A DNA stretch of 59,848 nt from Sphingobacteriia bacterium (GTDB taxonomy: Bacteria; Bacteroidota; Bacteroidia; Bacteroidales; UBA7960). The DNA lies in contig JAABRR010000028.1 in NCBI GenBank assembly GCA_011390785.1, positions 1 to 59,848 on the forward strand, in the 5' to 3' direction. The notes under the pieces are model-generated. The model did not search any database. It had not been told where the DNA came from and saw only the letters and a list, made by a program, of their open reading frames with translations. Positions within the stretch are counted from its first letter, which is position 1, and every line of letters starts with the position of its first letter. Position numbers and translations under genes: made by a program. Positions 52,100 through 59,848 of the stretch are shown piece after piece.

Positions 52100-53542
52100 A
52101 TGAAATTACACCGCTTTACTTCCCCCCAGAAATCAAAAAACATTATTTACTTAATTAAGGATACTTCAGTTCTTGACCAACTCACTCTCCTTGACAGGGA
52201 GAAAGAATATATCATTTTTCAGAAGAAGGAGAGCGATAAAAATTCTTTTTGCTTTAACCGGCTTGGGTTTTATGAGATGATAGAAATCGTTGGTGAAGAC
52301 TCCTCATATGCTGATATGGAGAAGCTTCGAAAACGAGGCGACAGAGTATCTTCTTTTTTAACTGCCGAAAACCAGGGTAGTGTTGTTTTGAAAGCTCCAG
52401 AAATGGAAATTTCTTCCATATTGGCATTTATTGAAGGTATAATGCTTGGGGGCTATCATTTTTTACCTTACAAAACAAAGGATGAAAAAGATAAAAGCAT
52501 TATGCTGAAAGATCTTTTTATAGATTGTGTTCAATTTACCGATCAACACCTTGAAAACTTTAGTAATCTAATGGAGGCCGTTTATCTTACACGCGATTTG
52601 GTAAATGAACCTCCTAACAAACTTGATGCAGCTGTTTTTTCAAAAAAAATGGCACGTTATGGGCGTGAGGCCGGCGCGTGGGTAGATATTTACGGCAAGG
52701 AGAAAATTATTGAACTGGGCATGGAAGGATTGCTTACTGTAAATAAGGGGAGCAAAACAGATCCAAACTTTACTGTTATTGAATGGAAGCCATCGGTTGT
52801 AACCCAAAAGCAACCCATTGTTTTGGTTGGAAAGGGTTTGGTATTTGATACCGGTGGCATCAATCTGAAGCCCGGCAATGGTCTGGATACAATGAAAAGC
52901 GATATGGCAGGCGGAGCTGCTGTTTTTGGCACTCTTTACGCCCTGGCCCGTAACAAAATTCCTTTGCATGTAATTGGACTGATACCCGTTACAGATAACC
53001 GGCCGGGGGAAAATGCAATGGTTCCGGGTGATGTTATCTCAATGGGAAACGGGAAAACAGTAGAAATCATAAATACAGATGCTGAAGGCCGCCTTGTGCT
53101 CGCCGATGCGCTGCTTTTTGCCCGTAGGTTTGATCCAAAACTGGTAATTGATGTGGCTACCCTAACCGGAGCTGCCGTTGCCGCTTTGGGCAGATTTGCC
53201 ATTGCTGGTATGCAGCAGGATGCTGACTCTTACATGAAGAAACTCATTGAAAGCAGCATGAGGGTTTATGAAAGGGTGGTTGAGCTGCCATTTTGGGATG
53301 AGTACGGAAAAGATATTGAATCTGATATTGCCAATATCCGAAACATCGGGAAAGGAAAAGGTGCAGGTACAATCACTGCGGGAAAATTCCTTGCCCATTT
53401 CATAGAATACCCATGGATACACCTCGATATTGCCACCATGGCTTTCATGGACGGACGAGAGTCTTACATGGGCAAAGGGGCAACAGCCGCAGGAGTAAGA
53501 CTCCTTTATGATTTCCTTGAACGTGAGTCGGTAGCAGGCTAA
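52100..53542 (+). CDS. Leucyl aminopeptidase, M17 family
   Basis: This 480-residue protein has an N-terminal macro-like domain and a C-terminal catalytic domain (about 175-480). The metal and active-site motifs are present: VGKGLVFDTGGINLKP, MKSDMAGGAA and the signature NTDAEGRLVLADAL. M17 enzymes are hexameric cytosolic peptidases that remove N-terminal residues. The gene starts 53 bases after mlaF, and the function is unrelated. Confidence 0.95.
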   Translation: MKLHRFTSPQKSKNIIYLIKDTSVLDQLTLLDREKEYIIFQKKESDKNSFCFNRLGFYEMIEIVGEDSSYADMEKLRKRGDRVSSFLTAENQGSVVLKAPEMEISSILAFIEGIMLGGYHFLPYKTKDEKDKSIMLKDLFIDCVQFTDQHLENFSNLMEAVYLTRDLVNEPPNKLDAAVFSKKMARYGREAGAWVDIYGKEKIIELGMEGLLTVNKGSKTDPNFTVIEWKPSVVTQKQPIVLVGKGLVFDTGGINLKPGNGLDTMKSDMAGGAAVFGTLYALARNKIPLHVIGLIPVTDNRPGENAMVPGDVISMGNGKTVEIINTDAEGRLVLADALLFARRFDPKLVIDVATLTGAAVAALGRFAIAGMQQDADSYMKKLIESSMRVYERVVELPFWDEYGKDIESDIANIRNIGKGKGAGTITAGKFLAHFIEYPWIHLDIATMAFMDGRESYMGKGATAAGVRLLYDFLERESVAG

Positions 53543-53605
53543 GCAATAGATAAAACAATTGATATGCTGATCTGCTATATCCTTTCTCTGATTTCTTAAT
53601 TATTG

Positions 53606-53613
53606 TAACTTTG
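53606..53613 (+). promoter_or_regulatory. -7 promoter box TAACTTTG for pdxA
   Basis: Match to TAnnTTTG, ending 27 bases before the pdxA start. Confidence 0.55.
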
Positions 53614-53640
53614 CGAAAATCTTAACTTTCTTTTTTAATA

Positions 53641-54783
53641 ATGGAAAACGAAACAGAATATCAACACGAAAAAATAAAACCCCTTCGCATTGGCATTACC
53701 CAGGGCGACGTAAACAGCGTTAGCTACGAGGTAATTTTAAAAAGCCTGCAGGATTCAAGAATTCTTGAATTTATTACACCCGTTATTTACGGGAGTTCAA
53801 AAGTGGCATCCTATCACCGTAAAGCTCTTAAACTTCCCGAAGTCAATTTTAACATCATCCGTTCTGCCAACCAGGCTGTTGATGAAAAAGTAAATTTTGT
53901 TAATGCTGTAACACAGGAGATTAAGGTGGAATTGGGGCAAAGTACAGATGTTGCCGGTCATGCTGCCTGGCTTTCTCTGGAAGCTGCTACCCAGGATCTG
54001 GCACAGGGAAATCTCGATGCGCTGGTTACAGGTCCTATTAATAAACAAAATATTCAAAGCAAAGACTTCGATTTTCCGGGGCATACAGAATATCTGGCAG
54101 ATAAATTCAATGCCAAAGATGTTCTTATGCTAATGGTAAGCAACATAATGCGCATCGGGGTAATTACCGGTCATGTTGCCCTACGCGATGTACCGGCCAG
54201 GATTACCGAAGATTTACTGCTACAGAAAATCCGAATCATGCACAATTCCTTAATCCGCGATTTTGGAATTAAAAAACCACGCATTGCCATTTTGGGGTTA
54301 AACCCTCACGCCGGAGATAAAGGAATTTTGGGTATTGAAGAAGAAACGGTTATCATTCCCACCATTCAAAAAGCCTTCAACGATGGCGTGTTGGTTTTTG
54401 GGCCATACCCTGCTGATGGCTTCTTTGGATCATCTGCTATGAAAGGGTTTGATGGGGTGCTCGCTATGTATCATGACCAGGGGCTCATACCCTTTAAAAG
54501 CCTTGCTTTCCAATCGGGGGTTAATTTTACTGCCGGTTTGCCGGTTATACGAACCTCTCCGGCACATGGAACAGCCTATGAGCTGGCAGGTAAAAACATT
54601 GCATCTGAAGAGTCGTTTCGCGAAGCGATATATCTGGCCATTGATGTGCACCGAAACAGAATGTTTTTTGACGAAATAACTGCCAATCCGCTAAAAGTTT
54701 CTTCTCTGGATGCTGACAACGATACGGATAAAAATGCTCTGAAAGCTTTCAAAGATGATTCTGAAGAGCCACTGCTTTTATAA
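53641..54783 (+). CDS. pdxA: 4-hydroxythreonine-4-phosphate dehydrogenase (PdxA)
   Basis: This 380-residue protein has the PdxA landmarks: LRIGITQGDVNSVSYEVILK near the N-terminus, VTGPINKQNI, FPGHTEYLADKF, ILGLNPHAGDKG, YPADGFFGSS, LAMYHDQGLIPFK and TSPAHGTAYELAG. It oxidises 4-phosphohydroxy-L-threonine in pyridoxal phosphate synthesis by the PdxA/PdxJ route. The N-terminal loop differs from the usual GDPxGIGxE, in the way of Bacteroidota members, with two Ser in place of Gly. A PLP-dependent alanine racemase is encoded next. Confidence 0.95.
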   Translation: MENETEYQHEKIKPLRIGITQGDVNSVSYEVILKSLQDSRILEFITPVIYGSSKVASYHRKALKLPEVNFNIIRSANQAVDEKVNFVNAVTQEIKVELGQSTDVAGHAAWLSLEAATQDLAQGNLDALVTGPINKQNIQSKDFDFPGHTEYLADKFNAKDVLMLMVSNIMRIGVITGHVALRDVPARITEDLLLQKIRIMHNSLIRDFGIKKPRIAILGLNPHAGDKGILGIEEETVIIPTIQKAFNDGVLVFGPYPADGFFGSSAMKGFDGVLAMYHDQGLIPFKSLAFQSGVNFTAGLPVIRTSPAHGTAYELAGKNIASEESFREAIYLAIDVHRNRMFFDEITANPLKVSSLDADNDTDKNALKAFKDDSEEPLLL

Positions 54784-54827
54784 TCACTTACCGAAATTGC
54801 CCATGCTCATGTTAACCCGCAACACCC

Positions 54828-57323
54828 ATGTCACAGTCCTATTCTATTCATGAGCTGGCGAGTATAACAAAGGCTTCCTTGCATGGAAAGATATTTGACG
54901 ATCAGCGTTTTTCCTGGTTGTTAACCGATAGCCGGAAAATTTCTTTTGCCCGGTCAGCCGTTTTTTTTGCACTGAAGACCCATAAAAATGATGGACACAA
55001 ATACATTGGCGGGTTGCTGGAAAAGGGAGTATCTTGTTTTGTTGTTTCCAGGCTTCCTTCCAACAAATCTTTCCTTGCAAAGGCCACCTTTTTACTTACG
55101 ACTGATACCCTTAATGCCCTGCAAATGCTTGCAGCAGCTCACCGCAGCAGGTTCAGATATCCCGTTTTAGGAATAACCGGCAGCAACGGAAAAACCATTG
55201 TAAAAGAATGGCTGGCACAACTGCTCTCACCAACATTGAATGTAGTAAAAAGTCCACGTAGCTTTAATTCTCAAACCGGTGTGCCGCTGTCTGTCTGGAA
55301 TATGGATTTTTCTAATGAGTTGGGAATCTTTGAAGCCGGAATATCACAACCCGGAGAAATGGCGAGACTGGAAAAGATAATCAGGCCAGACACAGGCATT
55401 TTTACCAATATAGGCCCTGCACACGATGAAGGATTCTCTGATCTGGAACAAAAAATAGAGCAGAAACTCAGGCTCTTCGAAAATAGTGAGATGCTCATAT
55501 ACAGCTCCGAAAATTCCATCCTTGACGATAAAATCCTTGAATGGTCAAAGTCGCATCCCCGGGTTTCTTTAAGAAGTTGGGGCAATCGCATTACCGATAC
55601 GATCCGGGTAAATAAAAAGGATTCTGAAAGGGCGGATTTACTTCAAATCTTTTATCTGGATCGCAGGTATGATTTTCAGATCCCATTTACTGACAAAGCT
55701 TCAGTAGAAAATTTAATACATTGCCTTGCCTTTATTCTTATCAATAATCTTTATGAACCCGGACTCCCGGCAAGGGTGATGAAACTTGAACCTGTTGCCA
55801 TGAGAATGGAGATGAAACAGGGGATAAATAACTGCCTTCTTATCAATGATGCTTATAACGCTGATATTTATGCCCTGGGCATAGCACTTGATTTTCTCGC
55901 TTCTTCTTCCGGAAAATTGAAAAAGATGCTTATCATTTCTGATATTCTTCAGTCTGGTCTTCCTGCTGAAGAGCTCTATTCAACAGTGGCTGCCCTGCTA
56001 AAAGAAAAAAACATCGATGTATTAGTGGGTATTGGAACCGATATTTCAAAATTTGTCCATACGTTTTCTTTCCTGGAAGCATATTTTTATCCTGATACAA
56101 GGGCTTTCTTGCTAAACCATGATCTGTCAGGATTTATTGATTTAGGTATTTTGCTGAAAGGGGCGCGCGATTTTGGGTTCGAGCGCATCGGTCAGAAGCT
56201 GCAATTGCAGGATCATCAAACCGTACTGGAAATAGATCTCGATGCCATGGTCCAAAACCTGAACGTTTTTCGCTCGTTGCTGAATCCTGATATTCGTACA
56301 ATGGCCATGGTAAAGGCTTTTGGCTATGGAAGCGGAAGTCATGAGATTGCCGGTGTACTGCAATTTCATGGGGTCGATTACCTTGCTGTGGCTTTTGCCG
56401 ACGAAGGGAATATCCTTCGTGCCGCCGGAATACATATGCCCATTGTAGTGCTAAATCCTGAACTACACAATCTTGATATTCTTTTCCGGTATAATCTTGA
56501 GCCTGAAATTTACTCACTAAAACTTCTTAAAAGACTCTTGCACGAGATACAGCACTTCTCTGCCTACCATCCTGAAAATCCCTTCCCTATTCATATAAAA
56601 CTGGATACAGGCATGCATCGGCTGGGCTTCATGGAATCGGAGCTTAACGAATTACTTTCTCTGCTTAAAAATAATACATCCGTAAAAGTGGCATCTGTAT
56701 TTTCTCATCTTGCTGCCAGCGATCTTCCTGAATTTGATGATTTTAGCATGCACCAGATTGCTAAATTCACCCGCCTTTCTTCAATTATAGAAACCACCCT
56801 CGGATACCCTTTCTTGCGGCATATTGCCAATACAGCAGCTATTTCGCGTATGCCGCAGGCTCAGTTCGATATGGTTCGTTTGGGTATTGGCCTTTATGGA
56901 GTTGATGGCAGCGGCAAGATGAGCAGGCAATTGCAGAATGTAACCACTTTCCGGTCGGTTATTTCACAGATCAGAGTGTTGCAGGCTGGCGAATCGGTGG
57001 GCTACAACCGTTCGGTAATTTTGCAACAACCCACTAAAATGGCAGTGGTTCCGGTGGGTTATGCTGATGGTCTCGACCGGCGATTGGGAAACGGTAAGGC
57101 GTTTATGTGGGTGAGAGGTCAAAAGGTACCTACGTTGGGCAATATCTCTATGGATATGTGCGCGCTCGATATTACCGGCACCGATGCACAGGAAGGGGAT
57201 GAAGTAATCATTTTCGGTAAGGAATTACCAGTGCAGGAAATGGCAGCCCGTTTGGAAACCATTCCCTATGAGATTTTCACCAGCATCCCGCCACGGGTAA
57301 AACGGGTGTATTATAGTGAGTAG
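54828..57323 (+). CDS. murF: Bifunctional UDP-MurNAc-tripeptide:D-Ala-D-Ala ligase / alanine racemase
   Basis: The 831-residue protein is a MurF-Alr fusion. The MurF half (about 1-460) has the ATP loop LGITGSNGKTIVKEWL and INDAYNADIYALGIALDFL. The Alr half (about 463-831) has the PLP lysine in MAMVKAFGYGSG, the substrate part LDTGMHRLGF, the Tyr in SVGYNRSVIL and the closing VPVGYADGLDRRLGNGK. It makes D-Ala and adds D-Ala-D-Ala to the peptidoglycan precursor. This fusion is well known in Bacteroidota. No residue loss was seen in either half. Confidence 0.95.
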   Translation: MSQSYSIHELASITKASLHGKIFDDQRFSWLLTDSRKISFARSAVFFALKTHKNDGHKYIGGLLEKGVSCFVVSRLPSNKSFLAKATFLLTTDTLNALQMLAAAHRSRFRYPVLGITGSNGKTIVKEWLAQLLSPTLNVVKSPRSFNSQTGVPLSVWNMDFSNELGIFEAGISQPGEMARLEKIIRPDTGIFTNIGPAHDEGFSDLEQKIEQKLRLFENSEMLIYSSENSILDDKILEWSKSHPRVSLRSWGNRITDTIRVNKKDSERADLLQIFYLDRRYDFQIPFTDKASVENLIHCLAFILINNLYEPGLPARVMKLEPVAMRMEMKQGINNCLLINDAYNADIYALGIALDFLASSSGKLKKMLIISDILQSGLPAEELYSTVAALLKEKNIDVLVGIGTDISKFVHTFSFLEAYFYPDTRAFLLNHDLSGFIDLGILLKGARDFGFERIGQKLQLQDHQTVLEIDLDAMVQNLNVFRSLLNPDIRTMAMVKAFGYGSGSHEIAGVLQFHGVDYLAVAFADEGNILRAAGIHMPIVVLNPELHNLDILFRYNLEPEIYSLKLLKRLLHEIQHFSAYHPENPFPIHIKLDTGMHRLGFMESELNELLSLLKNNTSVKVASVFSHLAASDLPEFDDFSMHQIAKFTRLSSIIETTLGYPFLRHIANTAAISRMPQAQFDMVRLGIGLYGVDGSGKMSRQLQNVTTFRSVISQIRVLQAGESVGYNRSVILQQPTKMAVVPVGYADGLDRRLGNGKAFMWVRGQKVPTLGNISMDMCALDITGTDAQEGDEVIIFGKELPVQEMAARLETIPYEIFTSIPPRVKRVYYSE

Positions 57324-57387
57324 GGTTTGAGATAAAAGCGGACTCCATAATTTTATAAATTTATCGAAACACTTAATCTTTTAAAAA

Positions 57388-57765
57388 ATGAAAAAAACTA
57401 TTCAAACAACCAAAGCCCCTAAGCCCATTGGCCCCTATAACCAGGCTGTAATGGCAAACAACACCCTCTATGTTTCCGGGCAAATTCCTATGAACCCAGC
57501 CACATCTCAACTCGTAAAAGGCGATATAAAGGATCAGACACGACAGGTGATGGAGAATATCGGGGCCATCTTAAAAGAGGCAGGACTCGATTTTTCGAAT
57601 GTGGTAAAATGCAGCATCTTTATCTCCGATATGAAGAATTTCCCTTTGATAAACGATGTGTACGGGCAGTATTTTCAGGATGATGCTCCCGCCCGCGAAA
57701 CCGTTCAGGTTGCCGGATTGCCAATGGCCGTTGATGTTGAGATTAGCTGTATTGCAATTATCTGA
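57388..57765 (+). CDS. ridA: RidA-family 2-iminobutanoate/2-iminopropanoate deaminase
   Basis: This 125-residue protein has the RidA pattern IGPYNQAVMANNTLYVSGQIP, the conserved Arg in PARETVQVAGLP and the closing VEISCIAI. RidA hydrolyses reactive enamines and imines released by PLP enzymes such as threonine dehydratase. The length is normal. Confidence 0.96.
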   Translation: MKKTIQTTKAPKPIGPYNQAVMANNTLYVSGQIPMNPATSQLVKGDIKDQTRQVMENIGAILKEAGLDFSNVVKCSIFISDMKNFPLINDVYGQYFQDDAPARETVQVAGLPMAVDVEISCIAII

Positions 57766-57836
57766 TGTATTGTTGCAGTCTGTTAGCTTACACCTTGAAT
57801 TACTGGAAATTACTTTACTAGAACCCTTATTTTACC

Positions 57837-59848
57837 ATGTATAAATTTTCAACTTTTTTTCTCTTTCTATTTCTCCCTTTATTTTCGAATGCAGTGGAGG
57901 GTATGTGGCTCCCCTCCAACATTCATCAAAATATTGAAGAAATGCAAAAGATGGGTTTTCGGCTCACGGCCTCCGATCTTTACAGCCACGACAGTATTAG
58001 CATAAAGGACGCGGTGGTTCGCTTTGGTGGCGGCTGCACCGGGTCTTTTATCTCCGATCAGGGTTTGGTGGTTACCAATCATCATTGCGGATTTGGACAA
58101 CTGCAAAGGCACGCTACGGTTGAAAATGATTATATTACCCATGGATTCTGGGCATCAGGGCAAGAGGAAGAGTTGGCCTGCCAGGGACTTACCGTTACCC
58201 AACTGGTGAGAATGGAAAATGTTACCCGACAGATTCTGGATAGCATAAAACCTGATCTTTCTGAAAAGGATTTCCTGCAGGCGGTAAAAAGGGCTTCCGA
58301 TAAACTTGCCGCAGAAGCATCCCAAAATGGCATATATGTGGCTACTGTCGATCCCTTCTCGTATGGGAATGAATACCACCTTTTTGTATACAGAGTGTTT
58401 AAAGATGTAAGGTTGGTGGGAGCACCTCCCTTTTCTATCGGCAAATTTGGCCAGGAAGATGATAACTGGATATGGCCGCGCCATACCGGCGATTTTATGC
58501 TCTTCAGGGTATATGCCGATGCTGATAATCAGCCTGCTGAGTATAATGTTGATAACCAGCCCTATCAACCGGAGAAATTTCTGCCTGTTAATCCAGCATC
58601 ACCAAAAGAAAATGATTTTACCCTGGTATATGGTTTCCCTGGAACCACCCAAAGATACCTGGTATCTGATCATGTTGACTATATCATTGCGAAGGAAAAT
58701 CCGATGGGTATTGATATACGTACACGCATACTGGATATTTACGATGAACATATGATTGCCAACGATACCGTTCGGATTCAGTATGCCAGCAAATATGCCG
58801 GTATTGCCAACGCATGGAAAAAATGGATCGGTCAGAATATTGGGTTGCAAAAAATGGGTGTTATTACCCTGAAGCAAAAGCAGGAAGATGATTTTGCACA
58901 GTGGATGGCTGCTGATTCTGATCGCAAAAGCCGGTATGCAGGTTTAATGGAATCTTTTTATAAAACTTTGCCCGATTACCTTTCCTACGAATTCGCCTAT
59001 CGTTTATATGTTGAAACTGCTCTGAAAACCGAAGTGCTCCGTTTTACCCGTCAATTCAGTACCTTAAAATTGTTGGCAAATCAATCGGATCCAGATGAAA
59101 ATGCTATAGAAGAAGAGCTGATAAAATTGAAGAATGCTACGGCTTCATTTTCCCGGAACTACCATGCCCCTATTGACAGGCAGGTTCTGGCTATGGTAAT
59201 GAATGAATATTATAATTTATCTGATGAAGGAATGATCCCTCCTGTTTTGGAGAAAGCCTATAAGGCCAATAAGGGTGATATGACGAAATATGCAGACCGT
59301 TTGTTCTCTCGTTCCATGTTTGTTTCCGAAGAAAAGACCATGAATTATCTTGAAAATTTTAGGCCTAAGCGTATACGAAAACTGGAAAAGGATCCTGTTT
59401 TTCAGCTGGCTGAAGGGATTACCCAATTTGTTTTAACGGAAGTAAGGATTCCACGGTCTGCATCGCAGGTGATGGTAGATAGCCTTTATCGTGTTTATAC
59501 CCATGCATTGCAGCTTATGGATACTGAAAACCGGTATTCACCCGATGCCAACAGAACCATGCGCATTACCTACGGACGGGTGGAAGGCTCTCTGCCCCGC
59601 GATGGGATGGAATATCTGCCCCATACCTTTACCGATGGCATTCTGGAAAAAGCCTCATTGCCCAATGCCCGGTTCTATGAAATTCCTGAACGCCTGGAAT
59701 CCCTTTTGCAGAATCATAAGTTTGGCGCATATGCTGATGATGGAAAACTGATGGTTAATTTCCTTTCCAGCAACCATACTACCGGGGGTAATTCCGGTAG
59801 TCCGGTTTTAAATGGCGACGGACATTTTATGGGAATCAATTTCGACCG
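57837..59848 (+). CDS. S46-family dipeptidyl peptidase, DPP11-like (partial, C-terminus outside window)
   Basis: The frame starts at ATG 57837 and gives 670 full codons before the window ends. The signal peptide is about 20 residues. The catalytic His lies in VVTNHHCG (H82/H83), and the catalytic Ser is S653 in GGNSGSPVLN. The last two bases, CG, begin a codon that must be Arg, 18 residues after that Ser. In Porphyromonas gingivalis this position is Arg in DPP11 (Asp/Glu-specific) and Gly in DPP7, so the enzyme is likely DPP11-like. These periplasmic enzymes release dipeptides for growth on protein. Only about 50 residues should be missing. Confidence 0.93.
   Translation, partial: MYKFSTFFLFLFLPLFSNAVEGMWLPSNIHQNIEEMQKMGFRLTASDLYSHDSISIKDAVVRFGGGCTGSFISDQGLVVTNHHCGFGQLQRHATVENDYITHGFWASGQEEELACQGLTVTQLVRMENVTRQILDSIKPDLSEKDFLQAVKRASDKLAAEASQNGIYVATVDPFSYGNEYHLFVYRVFKDVRLVGAPPFSIGKFGQEDDNWIWPRHTGDFMLFRVYADADNQPAEYNVDNQPYQPEKFLPVNPASPKENDFTLVYGFPGTTQRYLVSDHVDYIIAKENPMGIDIRTRILDIYDEHMIANDTVRIQYASKYAGIANAWKKWIGQNIGLQKMGVITLKQKQEDDFAQWMAADSDRKSRYAGLMESFYKTLPDYLSYEFAYRLYVETALKTEVLRFTRQFSTLKLLANQSDPDENAIEEELIKLKNATASFSRNYHAPIDRQVLAMVMNEYYNLSDEGMIPPVLEKAYKANKGDMTKYADRLFSRSMFVSEEKTMNYLENFRPKRIRKLEKDPVFQLAEGITQFVLTEVRIPRSASQVMVDSLYRVYTHALQLMDTENRYSPDANRTMRITYGRVEGSLPRDGMEYLPHTFTDGILEKASLPNARFYEIPERLESLLQNHKFGAYADDGKLMVNFLSSNHTTGGNSGSPVLNGDGHFMGINFD

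Noticed and set aside
1-59848. Search for CRISPR arrays, insertion sequences, integrases, att sites, tRNA and rRNA genes
   Set aside because: No direct-repeat array, transposase, integrase or RNA gene was recognised. The gene set looks like stable chromosome.

Overview
The window looks like the chromosome of a Bacteroidota bacterium, probably of the Bacteroidales/Marinilabiliales type. The evidence is a SusC/SusD pair, a DUF5103 type IX secretion plug-domain protein, a MurF-Alr fusion, an S46 dipeptidyl peptidase, a Na+-translocating NADH:quinone reductase, recurrent -7 boxes of the form TAnnTTTG, AT-rich upstream regions and few clear Shine-Dalgarno sites. No tRNA, rRNA, CRISPR array or insertion sequence was seen. 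Both ends of the window cut a gene.

Layout. 1-7.1 kb: a SusD (partial)/SusC uptake pair, an 880-base AT-rich gap with a LacI-type palindrome, a divergent LacI regulator and a PQQ-type sugar dehydrogenase lipoprotein. 7.2-10.4 kb: a trehalose-6-phosphate synthase/phosphatase fusion whose phosphatase half has lost key residues, convergent with an MscS-like channel. 10.5-12.7 kb: a small membrane protein, a lone ThiS-like carrier and the DUF5103 protein. 12.8-21.2 kb: nqrABCDEF, a terminator, a CDF cation exporter, the flavin transferase ApbE and a small four-cysteine membrane protein that looks like the Nqr maturation factor NqrM. 21.4-30.6 kb: housekeeping genes (SpoU methyltransferase, rpsF-rpsR-rplI, EamA exporter, methyltransferase, rplU-rpmA, serS, TPR protein, rsmA).

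30.7-38.2 kb holds the most unusual genes: a degenerate PP2C-like protein with a membrane segment and LysM domain, then a two-gene minus-strand operon. That operon encodes a 1724-residue protein joining an SLC12-type cation-chloride cotransporter to a long helical region and a C-terminal AAA+/winged-helix ATPase, followed by a small MscS-like channel. 38.3-48.1 kb looks like a surface-fibre locus: two related secreted subunit-like proteins, an 1182-residue outer-membrane protein with barrel-like, Ig/SdrD-like and OmpA parts, a TPR-SpoIIE phosphatase, a PapD-like chaperone and a MORN-repeat protein. 48.3-52.0 kb is an MCE/Mla lipid-transport operon. 52.1-59.8 kb holds leucyl aminopeptidase, pdxA, murF-alr, ridA and an S46 peptidase cut by the window end.

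How the genes fit together. Several genes concern ions and osmotic balance: Na+-NQR, the trehalose enzyme, two MscS-like channels, the SLC12-AAA+ fusion and the CDF exporter. This fits a marine or haloalkaline lifestyle, which is an inference. ApbE and the NqrM-like protein would mature the Nqr complex beside them. All functional calls rest on reading motifs and gene context; no database search was possible.
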